From Rhinolophus ferrumequinum (taxonomy: Eukaryota; Chordata; Mammalia; Chiroptera; Rhinolophidae), in the NCBI RefSeq assembly GCF_004115265.2, contig NC_046297.1, positions 4,522,001 to 4,586,000 on the forward strand: DNA of 64,000 bases. Reading direction: 5' to 3'. The notes beneath the pieces were generated by a model. It made no database searches. It was not told the origin of the DNA and was given only the letters and a program-made list of their open reading frames with translations. This document shows, piece after piece, positions 45,760 to 59,305 of the stretch. Position numbers and translations under genes: made by a program. Every line of letters starts with the position of its first letter. Within the stretch, counting starts at the first letter, position 1.

Positions 45760-48700
45760 TCCCTTACAGACAAAGGAGGCCGCTGGATGGAGCAGGGCTG
45801 CGCTTCAGCCGGGAGGGTGAACAGTGGGAAGAAAGGGAAGAACGTATTACTGAGGGAGGTGGCACGGTTGTGACTGTAACGATGGACAGGGGACCCAGGA
45901 AAGGGCGAGTGGTGAAACAGCCGTGGCTCAGTAGATGGGAGAACACAAAGGGTGAACTAGGAAAATCAGCGCAAGAGTGGGAGTGAAATGCAGGACAATT
46001 TGGGTTCCCAACTAACGTTATCACGCATGAATGTTTGCTGACCGTTTGCTGAGCCAGGGACTGTACTAAAGGGTTTCTCTGAGGGAGGATCTCATGAGAC
46101 AGTGTGACTTGGGAATCACTGTGTCCCCTGGTCCAACTGAGGACACTGGTTTAGAAGTGAACCAGCACACACAGCAGTGTGGACACAGGTGGGGGCATGG
46201 CTGACACCCACGGCCTGTGCTTTTAATCCCTGGACCAGAATTCTTGGGCTCTCCCTGTATTGATTTGGGATTAGTATGCCCTTCTATTTATTTCCAGGAG
46301 GATTTGGGATTGCTCAGGGGGTAAAGGAATACCTGCTACTAAGTATCTGATTCCTTTAACCAATACCCATTTAGGCTTTAAATGAGACAACAAGAGAAAC
46401 TTTGTATTGTATCATTTTCAATTTCTGATCCAAGGGAGCTGACACATTTACCTTCCGTGGTGAGATTCCACACCCCCTTCCCTCCAAAAATACAAATAAA
46501 ACAACTAACCTCCTGGCAGAGTAAACAGTCTCCTCAACCAGAGTTTAATCAAGCAAGGTCCAAGGACACTGTGAAACGGAGGAAGGATTCTAGAATCTGT
46601 TTGTTCCTCAGCGGAGGGCCCGCAGCGGCGGTGCAGATAATAAGGCCCACGGCTGTGCATTGTGAGGCTGTGGATTTGCTCAGGGCCCAGAGCATCAGGG
46701 CATCTGAAGGCGTCGATAATTCCTGGTGTAGTAAGTAGGAGATGGCTGGACACGAGAGCCTGCGAGGAGTTCTAGCCGGATTTCAGCTAGTGGCAAACTG
46801 CGGAGAAAGGCTTTTAAATGAGGGACTGTGTGTCCGAGTTCCCACTTGCGGTGCTCACTGGATACTCGTCGGATGGAAGCCGCTTCCCGTGTGCCAGCTC
46901 TTCGGGGACGGCTGACACAGCTCTGAGTCTATCTCTTGAATATCTGATGACGGTAAGAAGCCTTTGGCAGAGACTGTGTAGCAAACACTGAATTCCAATT
47001 TGCGAACAAGCATGTGTCTTGCAAATGGTCTTGGTGTTGGCTGCAGCGAAAGGCATGTGCTTAAGATACCACACAAAGTTGTCATTCACTGCTGAAGTTG
47101 GAAGGGAAACAGAGATTATCTAGTAACCCGACACCCTCATTTGACCAGGGACACCAAGGCTACAAAGGTGAAATGTCTGTCCAGCTGGGGCTGGGGGTGG
47201 AGCAGGTGGGCCCAGGATTAGGGCCCTGGTCTGCCAACCCAAGTTCCCGCCCTCCTTTCCGGGTTAGTTCTCTGAGCCTGGAATGATCCCTCAAAGTTGC
47301 AGAGAGAAAAATCACAATTTTCTCGAGTGGTCGACCACTCACTGCTTGTCTTCTGTTTGGGGAAAGTTCTTGCTTCGTAAAGTACCTCAGGTAGAAGGGC
47401 TCGCTGTGGCTTTGGTAGGATGGGTAGGACCCTCTGTGAATCCTGCTGGGCCGGGTCCCCTTCCCCAAGCACTTCCCACGGGATGTGTGCCCTCACTCAG
47501 AGGAGGACCACCACAAGAGATGGGCTCCATCCTGTTGTGAACGGCTGGCCTGGAACCCCTGGTGTGGTGCTTCTGGTGACCAGGGCCTCTCCTCCGTCAC
47601 CAAGACGTGGCTGCTCGTGGACCATGGATTGTCCCATAACACAAGCATTGGAAAAAAGGGGAGAGAGAGCTTTAGTCTAGCCCTCCCCTGAATCTGTAGC
47701 CCCGCCTCTTGGTGAGATGGATCCAGAGACAGCTACATTCATGTGTGTGCACTTGACCTCTTAAAATGCAGGGACCCTATTCTTTGTTAAACCTGTAGCC
47801 GTCAGAGTATTGTATCCTCCACCCCGGGAGGATCGGGGACGGGGGGAGGAAAGGGGGTCTTTCTCGCCCCATAGCATTGTGCAGTATCAGAACTTCTGGT
47901 CTGCATGGAACGACCGGTATTGTCACAGAGACTTGAAATAATGCCTGCTCAAGTCAGGAAAACTTGACCGTTTACTTGCCCCCTACCATGTCATATTAAG
48001 GTCAATGCATGATTTCCTTTAGACATTCTGACACGTCGGTGATGCTTGGAGACCCTCATCACCACCCTTCTGGCCGGCCACGTCTGGGTCATTGAAACAA
48101 GGATGAGTTTCTTTGGTTTTGCTGTGTATGTTCCCATCCACTGTTCTGTCACTAGATGTGTAAGGTGGGCCCCTGGTGCCATGACCCTGTGGGAAGTAAC
48201 AGTGACAGGGCTTCCTTCCACTTTCAGGGAGGCCACCGCCTCACAAATCCCTGCCAAGTTATCTAGATGGAGGTTCGGGGGCCCCTTTCCTCTTAATCCT
48301 CTTGGCAAGATTAGCTCTGTTGAGAGATCTTACCTGGCTGCCACACTTTGGGGTGTAATTTTGATACGTACCCTAAAACATTTGCAGCCGGTCTGTATGG
48401 AGAAGAGTCTGTGGTTTGGCCAGAAAGTAATTCCGGAGTGGTTAGTCCAGGGTGAGTTTAGGTCCCTGAATTTGGCAAATAACCTTAGTTGCTGTCATTT
48501 GCTGGATGGAATGGAACAGAACACAACCTGGGACTCCTGGAGCAGAATCACAGTGACTGAGTCTTTACACTTGGTTGAAGATACTGCTTTAGAGAATCCA
48601 GTGTTACGATGAAATGTACGCAGGGCAAACAGGCTGGACGCTAGGGTTTTGAAGGAGAGCCTGTGGTTGTAGGGGAAGGACCTTGCAGAAGACCACGGAG

Positions 48701-49065
48701 CCTCGAGGTGCCAAGGGCTGAAGGGGCGGGTGTCCCAGCACGCGGTCCCAGCAGTCACCGTGACACACATGCTCTCCTTCCATTCTCGTCGTAATGGAAG
48801 TTTCGGTGAATGTGAAACCTCCCCGATTTCAGACTCATCGGGCATGCCTCGTCAGAATTAGTAAGTATCCGAAGTTCTGTGGCATTTTAAATTAAATCTA
48901 ATTTTCTGAAAGGCTACGTGCCTTGAAACACCACGTGATGAAACCCACAGACAGGATAACTTTATTTCATTAACATGACCTTCATGGTGGGCTTGTTAGT
49001 GAGATGGAGAGAACAGGCTTGAGTCAAAGCAGGTGACCCCACTGGCCGCCCCAGCCCACGGTCCC
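45760..49065. other. intron, no gene seen
   Basis: Unique-looking sequence, with a faint MIR-like block at about 46,020-46,190. The 188-codon open frame at 48,046-48,612 shows no protein family resemblance and is not supported. Confidence 0.45.
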
Positions 49066-49069
49066 CTCA

Positions 49070-49240
49070 GTGTAGCTCAAGCAGCAATCAAATAACACAG
49101 GCTCTGGGTTCAAATGCTGGCTTCTCCACTTGCTAGTCGCGTGGCCTTATCAAGTTACTTCCTATCTCTGTGCCAATTCAGTGCTATGACATAAAATTGG
49201 GATAATCTTGTTCTGGCATCATCTATTGTTACTGAATGTA
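49070..49240 (+). repeat. MIR SINE
   Basis: GGGTTCAAATGCTGGCTTCT, CACTTGCTAGTCGCGTGGCC and AAGTTACTTCCTATCTCTGT are the MIR core in sense. Confidence 0.8.
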
Positions 49241-49244
49241 GCCC

Positions 49245-50815
49245 AGAGACCTCCTGGAATTAGATATGGATGACTGTTTATTTCCTTTACGGTTTCAGAA
49301 AGGGATCTTTTCTCACACTTTGAGGGTCCAAAATGCCACAGTCATTTTAACGGTCACCACCTCCTCCTCCGTGTCCCATGCTACCAAGGCGTTTCCGAGA
49401 GCTGCTTCCTGCAGTGGCTCTGCTCATCTGAACGCTGTGGTGTCCCTTCGTGTGTGGTGACCTTGCATCTTCCCTCTGCAGCTCAGGAAGCTGTGAGCCA
49501 CTTATCTACTGATGCAAAGGGGACAGGGACCTTCTATCTCTGGGGTTCATCAGTCCATTCAGACCTACAGCACTTATATTGGGGAAAAGCTGGCTGCCAC
49601 CCAAGCGGGCGGGAAAAGGCTTACCACACACGTTGCTGAAAGCTGTAGTGCAAACACAGTGACGTCACCATCCACCCTGGACGCTGCGTGTGGCTGAGAC
49701 CGTCTGAGCGGGTTGGTCCTTCCCTCATCCTCGGCCTTGGTGCAAGAGCCTGCTGTGCTCTTGTTGGTGAAGAAGGCATTCTTTAGTCTTTGCATAGGTG
49801 GGGATAGGTCCGCAAAGTTACCTCTAAACTCTTGTACCTACATGCTTCTACTACTGGGGAGACATCAGAAAGGGCAGGTGAGGACTCTGGTGAAGAACTT
49901 GGAGGGATTCCGGTTAAGAACAGAGATACAGACTTTTTTTTTTAAAGTTATAAAATATTTTAAATATAGAGGAAATTGGAAGAGTAGTACAAAAATCCAT
50001 GTACCTAAAAAGAAGTTATTGATCACGTATGGCCAGAGCCTTTCGAATTTCTAAGGAGGTGAGTATAGATTATAGCATTTACATATTTATTAGACTATAG
50101 AGACATTTTTTTTTTCCTAGAGCATCTTTCCCTTGGGATACATTTTGGGAAATACTGATTTATAATTACTTTTCTAAATGAGAAATCCATGGATAAGTGG
50201 CTTATCCTTGGGATAAATAATGAAAACTGCATTATTAAAGAACTATATTGTCACACGCTCAGAAAACGGTTAAAGTGTTGTTTGTTAGTGGGTCATGCAA
50301 GCTTTGAAATATTTTTCCTCATAAGCTGATAACTTCTTCCGTATCAAATTTCTTTAAAAGAAGAAGTATTTCACGTGGTAAATTTTCACTTGTATATCTG
50401 TGAATACCATTCTCATGTGTGAAATTTGAAAACTGGTGGAGGACACAACTTTTCTTGGTAGATCAGGCTCCATGAGGGGTCTGGTGGGGAAAAAGGGAGG
50501 TGTGAGAAGTGGATCATAACAGAATTGAACAGTGCTCCAGGGGCAGAACAATCACAGGGGTTTATACCCAGGAAAGTGTATTCAACAGTAGGTTTTCCAC
50601 ATTCTAAAAGGAAAAAGATTGAAACTATCAGAAGAGTCTAAATGAAACGAGCATATAAATGCACTAAGGTATTGGGACTGTCACATTTTCTGTCAACAAC
50701 CGTGCAGGTATTGCAAATAAAGGGGTTCAGCATTTGTGAACGCTGAATGCCTTGTGTAAGGACTCTTTATTGGCTATTGTTCCGTGTGCATTTCAGTGTT
50801 ATCCAACATGGAATG
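49245..50815. other. intron, no feature seen
   Basis: AT-richer sequence with no repeat that I can name and no coding evidence. Confidence 0.4.
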
Positions 50816-50849
50816 CATCAGAATTTTGAGAGTGCCCTCATAGCTAACT

Positions 50850-51080
50850 TCACTTGTTCCTCTTGGTAATCTTGGGTGGTGGGTATTATTATCTCCATTT
50901 TACAGACGGGGAAAATAAGTCCTAGATAAGAATGGGGCAGTTTCTGTCAAAACTGTGCCTACTGTGTACCAGCCACTTAGCTGGATGCTGAGAGTATGCT
51001 ATCGAACAAGTAGTCCTTATGGGACAATCAATTTCGTGGGAGAAATAGTCAAACAGATAAACAATTACAATATGAAATGA
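50850..51080 (-). repeat. MIR and L2-like fragments
   Basis: TTATTATCTCCATTTTACAG followed by ACGGGGAAAATAAGTC is antisense MIR. ACTGTGTACCAGCCACTTAG then TAGTCCTTATGGGACAATC resembles antisense L2. Confidence 0.55.
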
Positions 51081-51084
51081 CAGT

Positions 51085-54000
51085 GAAGGATAGTGAAGGT
51101 ACAGGACTTGTTATAGTTTTCATTCGAGAACCTGGCAGCGGTTGATAATTTGCTAAGTTGCAAAGCCAGTCTAAGCACATATTTGCTGGCTCCTGTTCTG
51201 CGCCACCACCCCCCAAATCCTTTTTTTCCCCCTTCCTTCTGTTGTTCTAAGCATAGGGAGTGGCATTTTAAACTGAAGCTTAGTGGCTAGGATCAAGGCG
51301 TAAATGATATTCGAGCTTTTAGGTTACTACGAAGAGAGGTGGAAATCCCATTTTAAAGTTGCTGTCTTTATAAAAAGCCTTGTTTGAAAGTCAGTTTTTC
51401 AGACTATGCTGTCAACATCAGGTTTAGAGAAACTATAAGCGAGTTTCTCTCATTATATTCTCTTGCCGTGTAGTGCTGAGTGAGTTGGAAAGGAGGGCTC
51501 TGCTTACGCAGTCCCTCTAAGCTTTGCTTTGCTGAGTATTTTAGGTGTATCCTTTTTTAAAAAGTTGGCACAATTGACAGGAAGGTGCTTGGGAGTAGAA
51601 ATAGAGGAAAATATAGGACTTGGAGCATATCAGTGGGGAGAGAAGACTTTTATGTAACGGGTAATGAATGCTTTTGTCCTTCTTTTTTTACCCTTGGATT
51701 TGTGACAGCAACACATTGATTGGGTCTTGTGTCCCTGGAGTTACAGACCCATCTCTTGTATTTCTTATAACATCCTTACCAGTCATTATAATTTCAATTT
51801 CATTATGAGGGAGCCATGACCAGAGGCTACAGGACTGTTTGAAGATGTCTTGATAAATGACTTTGAATCCTTTCTTTCTGATTCCCCCCACCTGCCGTGT
51901 ATTTGTAGATTTTCACGTCGATAGCTTCCATTCTGACTCATTCTTGCTTCAGTCTTCGTTTACCCGGGTCAAACTAGTGACACAAGCTCGCTTCACAGTG
52001 ACTTTCCGGCCATCATCATTGTCTTTCCTTCCTGCCCCTGCAAAAAAACAAACAAAAACAAAAACACCCATTTATTCTCATTTTCTGCAATATTGATGAT
52101 ATTAGTACCCAACAAAAATACTTGGGTAGCAGTGGGTGACCAACAAATGTTTAAATGAATAGAACATGAAAGACTAAGCATGTCATTGTACAAACACTCC
52201 CTCGTTTCCTTCTATCACCTTTCTTCTCTGTGTCTCACCTGTTTCCAAGTCTGATTTATTTTTTTCCCCGTCGTGTGTTTTTCTTCCCCAGTAGTTACTC
52301 TCCTCATTCCCATAGTATCCTCACCGCTTACTTCTTGCCTCCAGTTTCTCCTCATTTAAGTTTGTTTTTCACAGAGCTGCTAAAATTATCGTAGGTCTTA
52401 CATCACTTTTTCCTATTAAAGGAGGAATACTTGTAGCATATTTGAAAGTCCTGATAAGAAGAAAGAAGGAACGAATACTCCCGTAGAATGCCACTCACCC
52501 TTCATAGATAACCGCCAGCCATTCACCCCCCTACGTCCATCCTTCCAGACCACACAGGTAGCATCCATCACTCATAGGGAGGTCACCTGCCTGGCAAACT
52601 CCTTTTCTTGGTGACCCACCTTAAAACATAAAAGTAAGTCAACAGTGCTTCAGTAGCCGGACTGGATGTAAAATGACAGCTCACACTTGCAAATCTGAAA
52701 ACATTTCCTTAATGTTCCAGTCGGCAAAGCACTAGGCTAGGTACTTTGGGGGCTCAAAGATAGCAGTGGTTGTTTCTTCCTAGGCATTGCCAGCGCTCAA
52801 AGGCATTGCCGTATTCACTCTTACTTGACACTCAGTCCCAACAAATGTGGTTATGTGGTTTCTTGACCAAGACATGAAAAGTTAGGAGTGAGCAGGAAGA
52901 GAGTACGTCTCTCTACTTAGAGCCAATGTTGTAAGACCAGCAGGCATGAAACTGGTGTTGATGGAGGCGTTGGGATCTGTGTTTAAAATGCTGTACACGT
53001 GAGTGTGCAAAATAATATATGTTAATTTAACATGGTGGCAAGGAGCTCCGGAGGGCATATCACTCTATGTTACAGTTTAATAATAGTCCCAGGACCTTAT
53101 ACCATTAAGAGAGGTTTGTTGTGCTTAATAGAGAGGCAAGAATATAATGCATTTTAGAGACATTAGCAACAAAACAGTGATTAAAGTTTACCCGTCAAAG
53201 GGGTAGCAACTTCTTTATTAAAAACTGATTTATGTGGCATATGTGCACCAACAGTGATGGGATTACTATTTTTACCGTAAGTACAACCACGTGGAAGTCC
53301 ATCCCCAAATCATTTCATTCATTCCCAACAGCTGTCTAAGGGTTCTTGTCAGTGAAGCCCCGTATTGCTTTCCGGCCCTTCCTTTCCGGGTGCAGATCTT
53401 AATGTGCCAAGAGATATTCAGCCTTACTGTCTAAAATACTTTGGGCATTAACATACCGCGTGTTTTTCAGGGGGTCCCTAGTGACCAAGGGCCCTGGATT
53501 CCTTTCTCAGCTATCGCTCTCTCGAAGTGGGATTGCCCTCTAGTGGGATTCACCTGCAGGAAAAGGGAGCCCCACCTGCACGTGGCTATAACACGCAGGA
53601 TCCTGGACGCACGAGGATTTTCTCTCTTAGCCCTAGTGCTCTAAATGGGAGTCCTAAGAGGGGCTGCCAGGGTCCGCTGGGGAAAACAAAACCCGTCCCA
53701 GCCTGTACAGTTGTCTCAAGCGTTCTCCCTACATCGTGGAAATTACCCCGCCCCTGTTTTCCAAAGCCGAAACAATAGCGCACGCAGTCCAGCATGCTGG
53801 TGGCTGGGGACCATCAGGAAGCAAGCCTGCTCCTCGCCAGGCCCTTTCCCATGGTCCCCGCCTGAGGTGTTCCTGTCAAGTAAGGGGTGGCAGATATTTA
53901 CAGCCGCGCCTTCGAGCTCTGTTGGTAATGAGCTCACGAGTGCTGGGAACCTGGGAGAGGGAAAGTTAACGACACAGGGGAGTCCACGAAGGCTTTGGAG

Positions 54001-55515
54001 TAAATGTTCTGAGCTCTAAGTCTAACGGCTGCGAGAGAGACTGTAAAGTGGAGAATAAAGTGAATGTCTCTCTAGACCATTCGTCTTATTGCCACAAGAG
54101 CCCACGGGAGCCAGAGGCCAGGGGAGGCTTGTGGGAGCACGGTGATGGCGGTGGTGGGGGCAGGCCCCGGGCCAGCTTGCTGACAGCCACGGACACGCAC
54201 GCCACACTACCTCATCACATGCATTTTCGTTGCATAGGGAAGGTTTTCTTGGAGAGAGGGGTTCAAGACTTTTTATCCCATGCATGTGTCATGTATGACT
54301 TTTAAGTGGTAGTTGTATAAATACAGAAATAACAAGCTGTGCAAAGATCATGATAGCCTGCCCATTCTGGAAGAAAAGAAAAAGAAAACACAATATGCTA
54401 AGAGCTAAATTTCTATGTTAGAGAATGCTAACAGCAAACGGGAGACAAGGGAGTTTACTCCCGTACCACGCAGGTGAGATAAAGCAGGCAGTGGAGCTGT
54501 AATGAAAAGCTAGCGCCCACATTTGCCCCAGTTAAGAAGGAAGTTCTACCTAGGACCTGATTAAGAAGCAAATATAAATAAAAGCTACAAAATCAGCAAA
54601 ATCGCACTAAATTTGAGGAACATCCTAAAAAGTTAGCATTACTTACGAATGCAAAAACGACACGTATTTCAGGAAAAACTGACATGAAACACAACAAAAG
54701 CTAAATTGGAGCCCCGGTGTTACACTCATAGGGCAATAAAAGCAACGACGTTTTATTGGGAGCAAGAAAAATTGAAGTCTAAAAAGAAACATGTCAGTGA
54801 GCATTTCAGCGATATAGCAAGCTCCAGAATGTACAAAACTATCATGAAAGTTTCCATCTTCATGCTCAGACCTTAACAATCCATCATCTTCAGAGCCAGG
54901 CAAACTGCCCGAAAAACCACCGTCCTGGCCAGAACCTCACGACGGTCTCTGTTGCTGGAACTCACTGCTGAGCTCATCCACGTAACCCCGGACGGAGAAT
55001 ACCTGTCCAGTCCTTTACGTGTTTGGTTGCGAAGCTTCTGTTCAGCTGGAACTAAGCATTAGAGCAATGCTCTCGTTACCTTTGAGACACAGATTACAAC
55101 AGTAGTCAATTGAAATCTAGAGGGGAAAAAACGAATTCCACCCGCAATTTGTTTGTTGTGTGCGGCTTCTTTTTGTGAGAAAAGGACCTGTGTGTCCCCG
55201 GGATGTTTTTTGTGGCTGCGCTTGCCCCTGGGGAGGCTGGAGGGAGGGAAGTGGTGTAGGGTCTGGGAAACCATTAGCCACACATTTCCTGTGGCCGCCC
55301 CCCTTCCACGTGTAATGTGGTACCCTAAGCGTTGCACTTACTGGGGGTGTCTCTGCATCCGGGTACGAAGCTCCTTTCTTATGGGTTATTCTATATAAAT
55401 GAGGTTATTTGCCTTGGATTTGTTCAGATTTGCAGTAGAACTGTGGGACAAACATAACTCTGTACCTTTTTTTCCCTAAGTTCATATTATATTTAAGTTA
55501 GACTATATAATTCTC
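51085..55515. other. intron, no gene seen
   Basis: Mostly unique-looking. An L2-like scrap lies at about 52,715-52,780 (AAAGCACTAGGCTAGGTACT). No coding sequence or RNA gene is recognised. Confidence 0.4.
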
Positions 55516-55519
55516 AAAC

Positions 55520-55800
55520 TTTGTGCTCACCTAATCCCTTAATGTTTTTCCACACGCATCCTCAACTAGATTTTTAGCTGCTTGAAGGTGTCTTTATCAT
55601 GTTAATCCCCCAGTGTGGACTGGAACAGTAGTAAGTGACTGCTTATTGTATTATTTGTGTTAAGGATTATGGCATGGTGGAAAATTCAGAGGCCTGAGTC
55701 TTATTTTTGATCTAGCGCTTAACTAATAGTGCAATCTTGAGTGAAGTCCTTTACTGCTTCTTCCTTTATTCTCCTATAAAATGCTGGTAGACTATGTCTC
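55520..55800 (+). repeat. L2 3' end and MIR fragments
   Basis: TTAGCTGCTTGAAGGTGTCT with ATCCCCCAGTGTGGACTGGA resembles the sense L2 tail. TTGAGTGAAGTCCTTTACTG and TATAAAATGCTGGTAGACTA resemble a sense MIR. Confidence 0.5.
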
Positions 55801-55864
55801 TATATCTTTTTTACCTTTTCTTTTCTTAGCTTTGAAAAGCATCTTTAACAGATCATCCTAAGTT

Positions 55865-56230
55865 CACCTGCAGCTGTAAGAAAAATACACAGAACCATCC
55901 CGCGTATCGTTGCCCTTGGTACCTTGTTGCATAACTATAGTCCAATAGCACACCCAGGAAACTGACGCCGACAGCCCGCTGGCCTTATTCAGACTTCACC
56001 AGTTCTGGATGCACCTGTGTGCGTGTAGTATTGTCACATGTGACCAATGGCACAGTGAAGATACGGCGATCCCATCGCAAGGATCCCTCATGCTGCCCTT
56101 TTACAGCCAAAGCAGCCTCTTTCTCATCCCTGTCTCCCTAAGCCCAGCCACCACTAATCTCTTGATTCCTTTCAAAATGTACTGATAACGGAATCCTCGA
56201 AGCAGAATTAAGACTTGAGTGTGTGTGCAG
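55865..56230. mobile_element. L1ME-type fragment
   Basis: GTAAGAAAAATACACAGAAC, TTATTCAGACTTCACCAGTT and CATCGCAAGGATCCCTCATG then CTGCCCTTTTACAGCC match the same old L1-derived block as 30,745-31,060. Confidence 0.6.
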
Positions 56231-56234
56231 TAAA

Positions 56235-57505
56235 GTTTCTGTACTGGAAAAGCAGGGTTACTCAAGCCCTTTAGTTCATATCCTCCCAGATACAATATCA
56301 GTTACGTTTTAAAGTGTCTGCTTAGGAAATGCATAGTTGCTGCTGGAAACTACCTGCGAGTTTCTCTCAAGGGCAACGAATAAAAAACACCAGTGGAGGG
56401 TGTGCAAGTCATTCGTCCATGCCTTGAATGCGGCCGTGACATGGGCATGGCCCGGGGTTAGCTTGGTCGGGATGACAGTCTCAGCGAAACCAAAGGCCGG
56501 TTTGTTCCCACGTGATTGATTCATGAGCAGCTTCCCTGATAAGACTGTGGGAGCTTCATGGTCCGTCCTTCAAAATCTTGAACATTCAACACAACACCCA
56601 GTAGTAAAGAAGACAAAAATGTAGCTTTGCTGTGTTTATTATTATTATTACTAGAAATGAAGAGTGCCGTATAGCTTTTGGTATAGCAGAGGGCTTACCC
56701 ATTTGACTTAACAATTTTTACGAAGCACACCTTTCCCTACCTCCTGAGAATAAAAATGACAACTCAGATGTGTCGGATCCTGGGGGTTTTGACATGGAAA
56801 CTCATGTCATTCAGGGCCATTAACACCCAAGTAAGATGGACCCAGACTGGAATAATTTTGCAGATCTTTTGTGTTCTTCCTGTTTCGGGGTGTTCGCGTG
56901 TGCCGCTCCTGTTCGAAATCTGGCTTTATAAGCAAGTCTAAATTCATGGTTCTGAAGGCAGTTCCTTAGCACAGCTGACAGCGAAGCCCACAGTCTTTCA
57001 AACATATAATAGCTCCTTCCTCAGGCTGGAGGACCTTCCAAATTCCCAGCAGTGTTTGCAGAAGTTTGTATCTGATATGTGGAGCATCTCTGTCCTTTAA
57101 AGAGGAACACAGAGCATGGGAGCATGCCAGCTCTTTTGTGTTCTGGTATCAGCCCGGCAGTTAGTGGGAGAACGGCGAGTAGCACAAGTCAGGCCAACGC
57201 CACTTTTAATCAAATGCTTGACCGTCTTCAGTGTGGCCAAGACTCTTCTTATCAGCAGGGTCAGCTTCCGCCGTGAGGAAACTGAAATGCAAATGCAGGA
57301 GATGGTCTGCAGTAGGGTTGGCACTGAGCAGCGCCCACTGATGGCTGTGTGTGCGGGGAGCCGCGGTGCCACAGTCGCCCCAAGAGTGAGGATGGGTCTG
57401 GCAGAGGTGCCGTAGGGCAGTGTGTTTCTAAATATGTGTTGTTCTCTGCATATTAGGTTTTGGTGGTTGTGAGATGGTAAACATTTATGGAGCAGAGCAT
57501 AACGG
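56235..57505. other. intron, no gene seen
   Basis: No gene or named repeat. A short (ATT)n run lies at 56,636-56,652. Confidence 0.4.
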
Positions 57506-57509
57506 TATA

Positions 57510-57818
57510 GGAATGGAATGGAATGGAATGGAATGGAATGGAATGGAATGGAATGGAATGGAATGGAATGGAATGGAATGGAATGGAATGGAATGGAATG
57601 GAATGGAATGGAATGGAATGGAATGGAATGAATGGAATGGAATGGAATGGAATGGAATGGAATGGAATGGAATGGAATGGAATGGAATGGAATGGAATGG
57701 AATGGAATGGAATGGAATGGAATGGAATGGAATGGAATGGAATGGAATGGAATGGAATGGAATGGAATGGAATGGAATGGAATGGAATGGAATGGAATGG
57801 AATGGAATGGAATGGAAT
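57510..57818 (+). repeat. (GGAAT)n pentanucleotide array, about 62 units
   Basis: A nearly perfect GGAAT tandem array of 309 bases. It has one phase slip of a single base near 57,630, dividing it into about 24 and 38 units, with no other change seen. The unit is the motif of human satellite II/III. Because the five-base period has no stop codon, several frames on both strands stay open through it (repeats of MEWNG or HSIPF), which should not be taken as genes. The flanks are ordinary intron sequence. Confidence 0.97.
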
Positions 57819-57824
57819 TCATAA

Positions 57825-58280
57825 CTTCCATTCCACTGTCTTCATGGTAAGCACCTCAAGGTGTCCAGGCCTTTGTGAAATCAAAGTTATGAAATAGTCC
57901 ACATTCAGAAACATTTTTAAAACCTAGAGTTTTGATTGTCTCCACATAAAATTTTAATAGCAGACTTGGTTTGGAGGTAGATTTTTAAAGTTTAAAAACT
58001 CCAAGATGAAGTAAATGAGAAAAACAGCATTTGTTTCCTGCCTGCACGTTTGTGAGCACCTGTCAGCTTGCTGACTCCTGAAGTGGGGTGCTGAAGACCG
58101 CCCTGCTGGGTCTGGTGGTTGTGGCCGCGACGGGGAGCACACAGATGCCACTTGCAGGCTCCCTCTCCTTCCCCGCCCGCCGATCGAACCTGGCGTCCAT
58201 GCCTGGGGTGTTATGTCCCTTCTGGCCTTGTTTCTGCCACCACCACGCAGGCGACGCTCCACGAGTTCTGGCTTGGAGCT
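57825..58280. other. intron, no feature seen
   Basis: No gene or repeat named. The first bases after the array include TTCCATTCC, the reverse complement of its unit. Confidence 0.4.
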
Positions 58281-58282
58281 GA

Positions 58283-58782
58283 TCACCTGTGTATCAGGTT
58301 CCTATTGCCGCTGTCACACGCACTACAAATTCAGTGACTGAAAACAACACAAATTCATTCTCTTACTGGTTTGCAGGTCAGAGTCCAAAACGGTTCCCTC
58401 TGGACTAACGTGGAGGTGTTGGTGGGGGGCTCCGTCTGCAGGCTCCAGGGGTGAATCATTTCCTTGCTGCTTCCACCCTCTGGAGGCTACCTGTATGTGC
58501 GCTGTGCAGGCCCTTCCCCGTCTTCCAGGCTCGTCATTCTGCTCTGCTCCCATCGTTACATACCCTCCTCCTCCACTGTGCAGATGGCCTCTGCCTCCCT
58601 CTTCTAGGGACACTTGTGACTAGACACAGGGCCCACCTGGAGAATTCAGGACACCCTCTGTCTCTCGGGGTCCTTAACTTAATCACGTCCGCCGTTACTT
58701 TTGCCATCTAAGGTGACAGTCATAGGTCCCAGGGATTAGGCTGTGGATGTCTTTGGGGGCCATTATTCAGCCCACCACAGGC
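58283..58782 (-). mobile_element. MLT1-class (MaLR) LTR
   Basis: On plus it begins TCAGGTTCCTATTGCCGCTG, contains CTGAAAACAACACAAATTCA, GGGCCCACCTGGAGAATTCA and CCTTAACTTAATCACGTCC, and closes with GGGGGCCATTATTCAGCCCA. This is the reverse complement of an MLT1-class LTR. No internal region is seen. Confidence 0.65.
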
Positions 58783-58904
58783 TGTCTGCAGTTCTGCTTG
58801 ACATTGCAGCCAGAGCAAGTGGCACGTCTGATCTGTGACCCTCCTCCTCCCCCGGTTGAAACCCCACCGATGGATTCCAGGATCTCAGGACCACGGCCAC
58901 ATTC

Positions 58905-59305
58905 CCGCTGTGGCGCTACCACAACAGAATACCTTAGCCTCTGTTGTTTAAGCAACAGAAATTTATATTCTCACATGGCTCTGGAGGCTTGAAGTCCACG
59001 GTCAAGGTGCTGGCAGGTGTGGTTTCTTCTGAGGTCTCTCTCCTTGGCTTGAAGATGCCCACCTTCTCGCTGTGTCCTGACTCCCGTGGTCATCCCTTGG
59101 TCTGGCTGTCACCTGTGTGTGAATCTCCTCTTCTCAGAAGGACACCAGTCGGATTGGATCAGGGCCCACCCTAAGGGCCTCAGTTTACCTTAATCACCTC
59201 TTTAAAGGCCCTGTCCCCAAACACAGTTACATTTTGAGGTATGGGGGGCGGTGAGGATTTCAACATGTGAATGTCTAGGAAGATACAAGTCTGCCCGTAA
59301 CAGGC
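58905..59305 (-). mobile_element. MaLR-type LTR
   Basis: CTACCACAACAGAATACCTT, TCACATGGCTCTGGAGGCTT, GAAGGACACCAGTCGGATTG and TTTAAAGGCCCTGTCCCCAA are the antisense MaLR order. It ends at AAGTCTGCCCGTAACAGG. It is an old solo-type LTR. Confidence 0.7.

Noticed and set aside
48046-48612. 188-codon open frame in ZNF704 intron 1
   Set aside because: No domain, no family resemblance, no splice or promoter context; expected by chance over this length of intron.
57097-57831. Long repeated HSIPF / MEWNG open frames on both strands
   Set aside because: A five-base repeat without stop codons stays open by itself; there is no start context or coding signature.
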